From assembly GCF_049673105.1 (NCBI RefSeq), contig NZ_JBATXG010000017.1, positions 1-64,000 on the forward strand: a DNA stretch of 64,000 bases, in the 5' to 3' direction. Positions 61,114 to 64,000 of the stretch are shown here, in pieces (position 1 is the stretch's first letter; every line of letters starts with the position of its first letter). Below the pieces are notes generated by a model. It saw nothing but the letters and a program-made list of their open reading frames with translations, was not told the origin of the DNA and did no database searches. Both the position numbers and the translations under genes were made by a program. This DNA comes from Castellaniella sp049673105 (lineage in GTDB: Bacteria; Pseudomonadota; Gammaproteobacteria; Burkholderiales; Burkholderiaceae_B).

Positions 61114-61179
61114 CCGCCACACGCTGCCGGGTGTAGCGCGCGGTGGCGCGGGATTCGCCGATCGACTTCCGGTGCAGAC

Positions 61180-61842
61180 TTAGCTTTCCGTAGCCCCTCC
61201 AAACGCCCGCACATGCGGAAATCTTCCCTGGGCGATATATGCCTCTTCCTCCGGGGTGGAGGGGCGGCCCAGCAGCCGGTTGCGGTGCGGATGTCTGCCA
61301 AAGGCGGCGATGACCTGCCGGACGTCATGGGCCTGCCGCACCAGGGATTGATAAATGTCCTGCAACGGCGGCGGCGCCTCGGCGGCGATGGCTTCGCGCA
61401 ACTGGATCAGCAGATCCAGGCGGTCCAGGTGGTCCGGGCCTTCGCAGTGGCCCAAGGGCTGGCTGTAGACGATCTTGAACCAGGGGGTGGGCAGGGCGGT
61501 GTAGTGGCCGTTGGCCAGGCCTTCGATGGCCCAGGCCAGGGCCGTGGTGTCCTGCGCAAAGGCGCGGGCGCTGTCCCGCCAGGCGGATCGCGAGAACTGA
61601 TCCTGCACGATGATCAGCGCCAGCCTGCCTTCGGGGCCGGATGCCCAGTGGTCCAGCTCGCCGGTGGCGGCTTGGGCCGTGATGGCCAGAAAGCGGGCGG
61701 TGATGTCGCTGTCCGCGCCGCCATGCATTCGCCAGCGCCAGTGGTTCTGGTGCATGGCGGCATCGATGTGTAGTGCACGGCCTTCGGGAAACCAGAATTC
61801 AAGAATAGCCTGCCACGCCGGCTGGTCGGCTTTGTATTGCAT
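61180..61842 (-). CDS. DUF924 family protein
   Basis: The 220-residue helical protein has the DUF924 features ILEFWFPEG, LALIIVQDQFSRSAWRDSARAFAQD and the C-terminal GRHPHRNRLLGRPSTPEEEAYI. The family is widespread in bacteria and eukaryotes, with no established function, and has a tetratricopeptide-like fold. It is divergent from the metal cassette downstream. Confidence 0.9.
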   Translation of the reverse strand: MQYKADQPAWQAILEFWFPEGRALHIDAAMHQNHWRWRMHGGADSDITARFLAITAQAATGELDHWASGPEGRLALIIVQDQFSRSAWRDSARAFAQDTTALAWAIEGLANGHYTALPTPWFKIVYSQPLGHCEGPDHLDRLDLLIQLREAIAAEAPPPLQDIYQSLVRQAHDVRQVIAAFGRHPHRNRLLGRPSTPEEEAYIAQGRFPHVRAFGGATES

Positions 61843-62029
61843 GCTGCGCCCCGCTGAGAATCGTCCTGTGTGAATGATATGAGGGTAACAAATGACTGGA
61901 TTGTCATCACAAGGACGTGGTTGGCCGCCCTTGACGACAGATTTTTTTGAAACTTGTCGGCCGTCAATGTCTGGAATGGGCTTGCTCTCCTACCATGAAA
62001 TCGTCATTTCATCGTTCAGGAGCAAAGTC
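61843..62029. other. Intergenic region ahead of the metal cassette
   Basis: This 187-bp divergent region holds no gene. TTGACGACA at 61931 and TGTCGGCCGTCAA near 61955-61967 are partly inverted, but no known metal-regulator box could be assigned. Confidence 0.35.
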
Positions 62030-62251
62030 ATGCAAAAAGTCGTCTTCAATATGGAACCCTTCACTTGTCCTTCCTGTGTCAAAAAAATCGAGCAGGCAGT
62101 CGGGAAAATCGACGGGGTTCGCGATATCAAGGTGCTATTCAATTCGGGGCGCGTTCGGGCTGAATTCGATCCATTGAAAACGCATGCCGATGCGCTGCAG
62201 GACGTCATCGTCCGGCTGGGCTATCCAGTGCTGTCCAGCAAGATGTCCTGA
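62030..62251 (+). CDS. Stand-alone heavy-metal-associated (HMA) domain protein
   Basis: The 73-residue protein is a single HMA ferredoxin-like domain with the metal motif TCPSC (Cys13, Cys16). CAGGAGC precedes ATG 62030. It lies 73 bp upstream of a P-type ATPase that has no HMA domain of its own, so it probably supplies metal to it as a separate chaperone. The preceding Pro-Phe in place of the usual Gly-Met before the cysteines makes copper specificity less sure. Confidence 0.88.
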   Translation: MQKVVFNMEPFTCPSCVKKIEQAVGKIDGVRDIKVLFNSGRVRAEFDPLKTHADALQDVIVRLGYPVLSSKMS

Positions 62252-62324
62252 TCGGCGCCCGCCCATTGGCTTGTGATTTGCAGCCGGTGGGCGGCCATCA
62301 ACCTGCGGATGCACGGAGCACGAT

Positions 62325-64000
62325 ATGAATACCATTAAAAATTCCCATGTTGCTGGCGTGACCGGCTTGATGCTGCTGATCGCATTTGCCCTGCATTGGG
62401 CGGGTCTTGCGCAGCCCAAAGAATATCTTCTGATCGCCTCTACTGTGGTGGCGGGTTATTTCATTGCCATCAAAGCGTTCAAGGCGCTGCGTATGAAGGC
62501 CTTCAGCATTGAATTGCTGGTGACGATTGCGGTGGTCGGCGCCCTGATCATCGGTGAATACGTTGAATCGGCAGTGGTGACGTTTCTGTTTATTTTCGGT
62601 GCCTATCTGGAAGCACGCACGCTGGAAAAGACGCGGTCGTCCCTGCGGAATCTGATCGATATGACGCCGACCGAGGCCACGGTGGTGCGCCCCGATGGCC
62701 ATGTGCGAGTCCCGGTTGACGACCTGCGGCAGGGGGACCGCGTGCTGATCCGATCCGGGGAAAAAGTCGCCGTGGACGGTATCATCGTGTCGGGACAGGC
62801 CCTGATCGTCGAGGCGGCGATTACGGGGGAATCCGTGCCGGCCAGTAAGTCCCCGGGCGACCGGGTCTTTAGCGGCACCATCGTCGACAACGGCTATATC
62901 GAGGTCGACGCGGATCGCGTGGGCGACGACACCACGTTCGCCAAGATCATCGAGATGGTGGAAGACGCTCAGGAATCCAAGACCACCACACAGAAATTCC
63001 TGGATCGCTTCGCCAATATCTATACGCCGGCCATCGTGGTGCTGTCCGTCCTGGTGTATGCCGTATCGCGCAATGTGGAACTGGCGTTGACCTTTCTGGT
63101 GATCGCCTGTCCTGGCGCGCTGGTGATTTCGGCGCCGGTATCCATGGTGGCGGGCATCGGCAACGGCGCGCGCCACGGCGTCCTGGTCAAGGGGGGAGAG
63201 ATCATGGAAAAACTCTCTCGGATCGATCTTGTGGTGTTCGACAAGACCGGCACCCTGACCAAGGGCAAGCCCGAAGTCACCGAGGTCAAGAGCTGGGGCA
63301 TGGATGAAAACGGGTTGTTGCGTCTGGCTGCGCAGGCGGAAAAGGTCTCGGAGCATCACTTGGGGCAGACGATCGTGGCCGAAGCCGCCCGACGTGATCT
63401 GTCCCTGGCTGACGATCCCCAGGACGTGGAAATCATCAAAGGCGGCGGCATGGTCGCGAGGGTCGCCGGGCGGCATCTGGCCATCGGCAATCGTCAGCTG
63501 CTGGCGGACTGGGGCGTGTCCATCGATGAGCAGGCCGAGGCCTATGCAGCGATGCGCGAAAAAGCGGGCAATACCGCCGTGCTGATCGCCGTCGACCGGC
63601 AGTTGGCGGGGGTCATTTCCATCGCCGATCAGATCAAACCGGAAGCCAAGGAAGCCATCCGTCAGCTACGCCGCGCGGGTGTGCGCAAGGCGGTCATGCT
63701 GACCGGAGACAATCGCCATACGGCGCAGTTGGTGGGGGATGCCTTGGGGCTGGATGCAGTGCATGCCGAATTGCTGCCGCAGGACAAGGTGCGCTGGGTC
63801 GATACGTTCAAGCGGCAGGGCTATCGAGTGGCGATGGTGGGCGATGGCATCAATGACGCGCCGGCGCTTGCGACGGCGGATGTCGGATTGGCCATGGGGA
63901 TAGGCGGCACCGATATCTCGATGGAAACCGCGGATATCGTGTTGATGTCCGACCGGCTGGATCAGTTCGCACATGCCTATTCTCTGGCCCAGGCCACGGT
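62325..64000 (+). CDS. Heavy-metal translocating P-type ATPase with CPG motif (partial)
   Basis: The 558 codons seen have four N-terminal helices (about residues 12-28, 34-52, 61-80, 82-97) and the actuator motif TGES (167-170). Residues CPG (262-264) occupy the place of the ion-site CPC. The phosphorylation loop DKTGT (306-310) and a later GDGINDAPALATADVG hinge are present. It is a complete ATPase machine cut by the window edge before the last helices. No N-terminal HMA is present, and one is encoded separately upstream. The metal exported is not certain: CPG rather than CPC argues against a plain copper pump, with zinc, cadmium or another divalent ion possible. Confidence 0.9.
   Translation, partial: MNTIKNSHVAGVTGLMLLIAFALHWAGLAQPKEYLLIASTVVAGYFIAIKAFKALRMKAFSIELLVTIAVVGALIIGEYVESAVVTFLFIFGAYLEARTLEKTRSSLRNLIDMTPTEATVVRPDGHVRVPVDDLRQGDRVLIRSGEKVAVDGIIVSGQALIVEAAITGESVPASKSPGDRVFSGTIVDNGYIEVDADRVGDDTTFAKIIEMVEDAQESKTTTQKFLDRFANIYTPAIVVLSVLVYAVSRNVELALTFLVIACPGALVISAPVSMVAGIGNGARHGVLVKGGEIMEKLSRIDLVVFDKTGTLTKGKPEVTEVKSWGMDENGLLRLAAQAEKVSEHHLGQTIVAEAARRDLSLADDPQDVEIIKGGGMVARVAGRHLAIGNRQLLADWGVSIDEQAEAYAAMREKAGNTAVLIAVDRQLAGVISIADQIKPEAKEAIRQLRRAGVRKAVMLTGDNRHTAQLVGDALGLDAVHAELLPQDKVRWVDTFKRQGYRVAMVGDGINDAPALATADVGLAMGIGGTDISMETADIVLMSDRLDQFAHAYSLAQAT

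Noticed and set aside
61931..61967. TTGACGACA and TGTCGGCCGTCAA as a metal-regulator operator ahead of the HMA gene
   Set aside because: The repeat is imperfect and long-spaced, and does not fit CueR, CadR, ArsR or CsoR-type sites.

Overview
The window is a dense, high-GC stretch of chromosome from a betaproteobacterium, most likely family Alcaligenaceae (relatives of Castellaniella, Pusillimonas, Achromobacter or Bordetella). This rests on overall gene content and order and on protein character. The genus is not resolved. The inferred lifestyle is respiratory and micro-oxic to denitrifying: FNR-controlled cbb3 oxidase, copper nitrite reductase, isocitrate lyase and glycolate oxidase. The cell also makes and imports the osmolytes ectoine and hydroxyectoine.

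Layout. 0-5.5 kb: edge lipoprotein, deacetylase-like hydrolase, electron-transfer flavoprotein (etfBA), acyl-CoA dehydrogenase, 1-Cys peroxiredoxin. 5.5-16.5 kb: housekeeping genes rplS, CoA pyrophosphatase, rsgA, M48 protease, orn, acpS, nagZ, uvrC, pgsA, an SSS symporter with a small partner, and queF. 16.5-25.6 kb: aceA, then a cbb3 cluster (ccoI-like, ccoS, ccoNOQP, ccoG, short ccoH, small membrane protein, fnr) with two FNR boxes. The ccoI-like gene keeps the membrane part of a copper P-type ATPase but lacks all the ATP-driven domains. 25.9-29 kb: three-domain NirK and a catalase. 29-36 kb: ectR-ectABCD facing an ehuBCDA-type importer. Both promoters carry related 18-bp palindromes, which suggests one EctR-like regulon. 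36.2-37.5 kb: DAHP synthase gene behind an apparent Phe/Tyr attenuator with a leader peptide resembling enterobacterial PheL. 37.5-46.4 kb: FAD oxidase, glcDEF, mnmA, GST, purB, tRNA-Lys. 46.5-56.8 kb: a T4-endonuclease-V-like glycosylase, CocE-type lipoprotein hydrolase, ghrA, lipoprotein, degenerate ADP-ribosylglycohydrolase-like protein, acetoacetate-CoA ligase, M14 peptidase, a candidate small RNA and a diguanylate cyclase. 57-60.8 kb: tRNA-Met followed by gene debris, an IS3-family remnant and an arsRC-acr3-arsH operon, which looks like a small acquired island. 60.9-64 kb: UPF0391 protein, DUF924 protein, and a two-gene metal cassette (stand-alone HMA protein and a P-type ATPase with CPG instead of CPC), cut by the window edge.

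Most notable observations: the domain-stripped CcoI, the aromatic attenuator, the paired EctR-type operators, the five-hairpin sRNA candidate with its own promoter at 55.1 kb, and the phage-type DNA repair gene beside tRNA-Lys. All calls come from reading the sequence. No database search was run.
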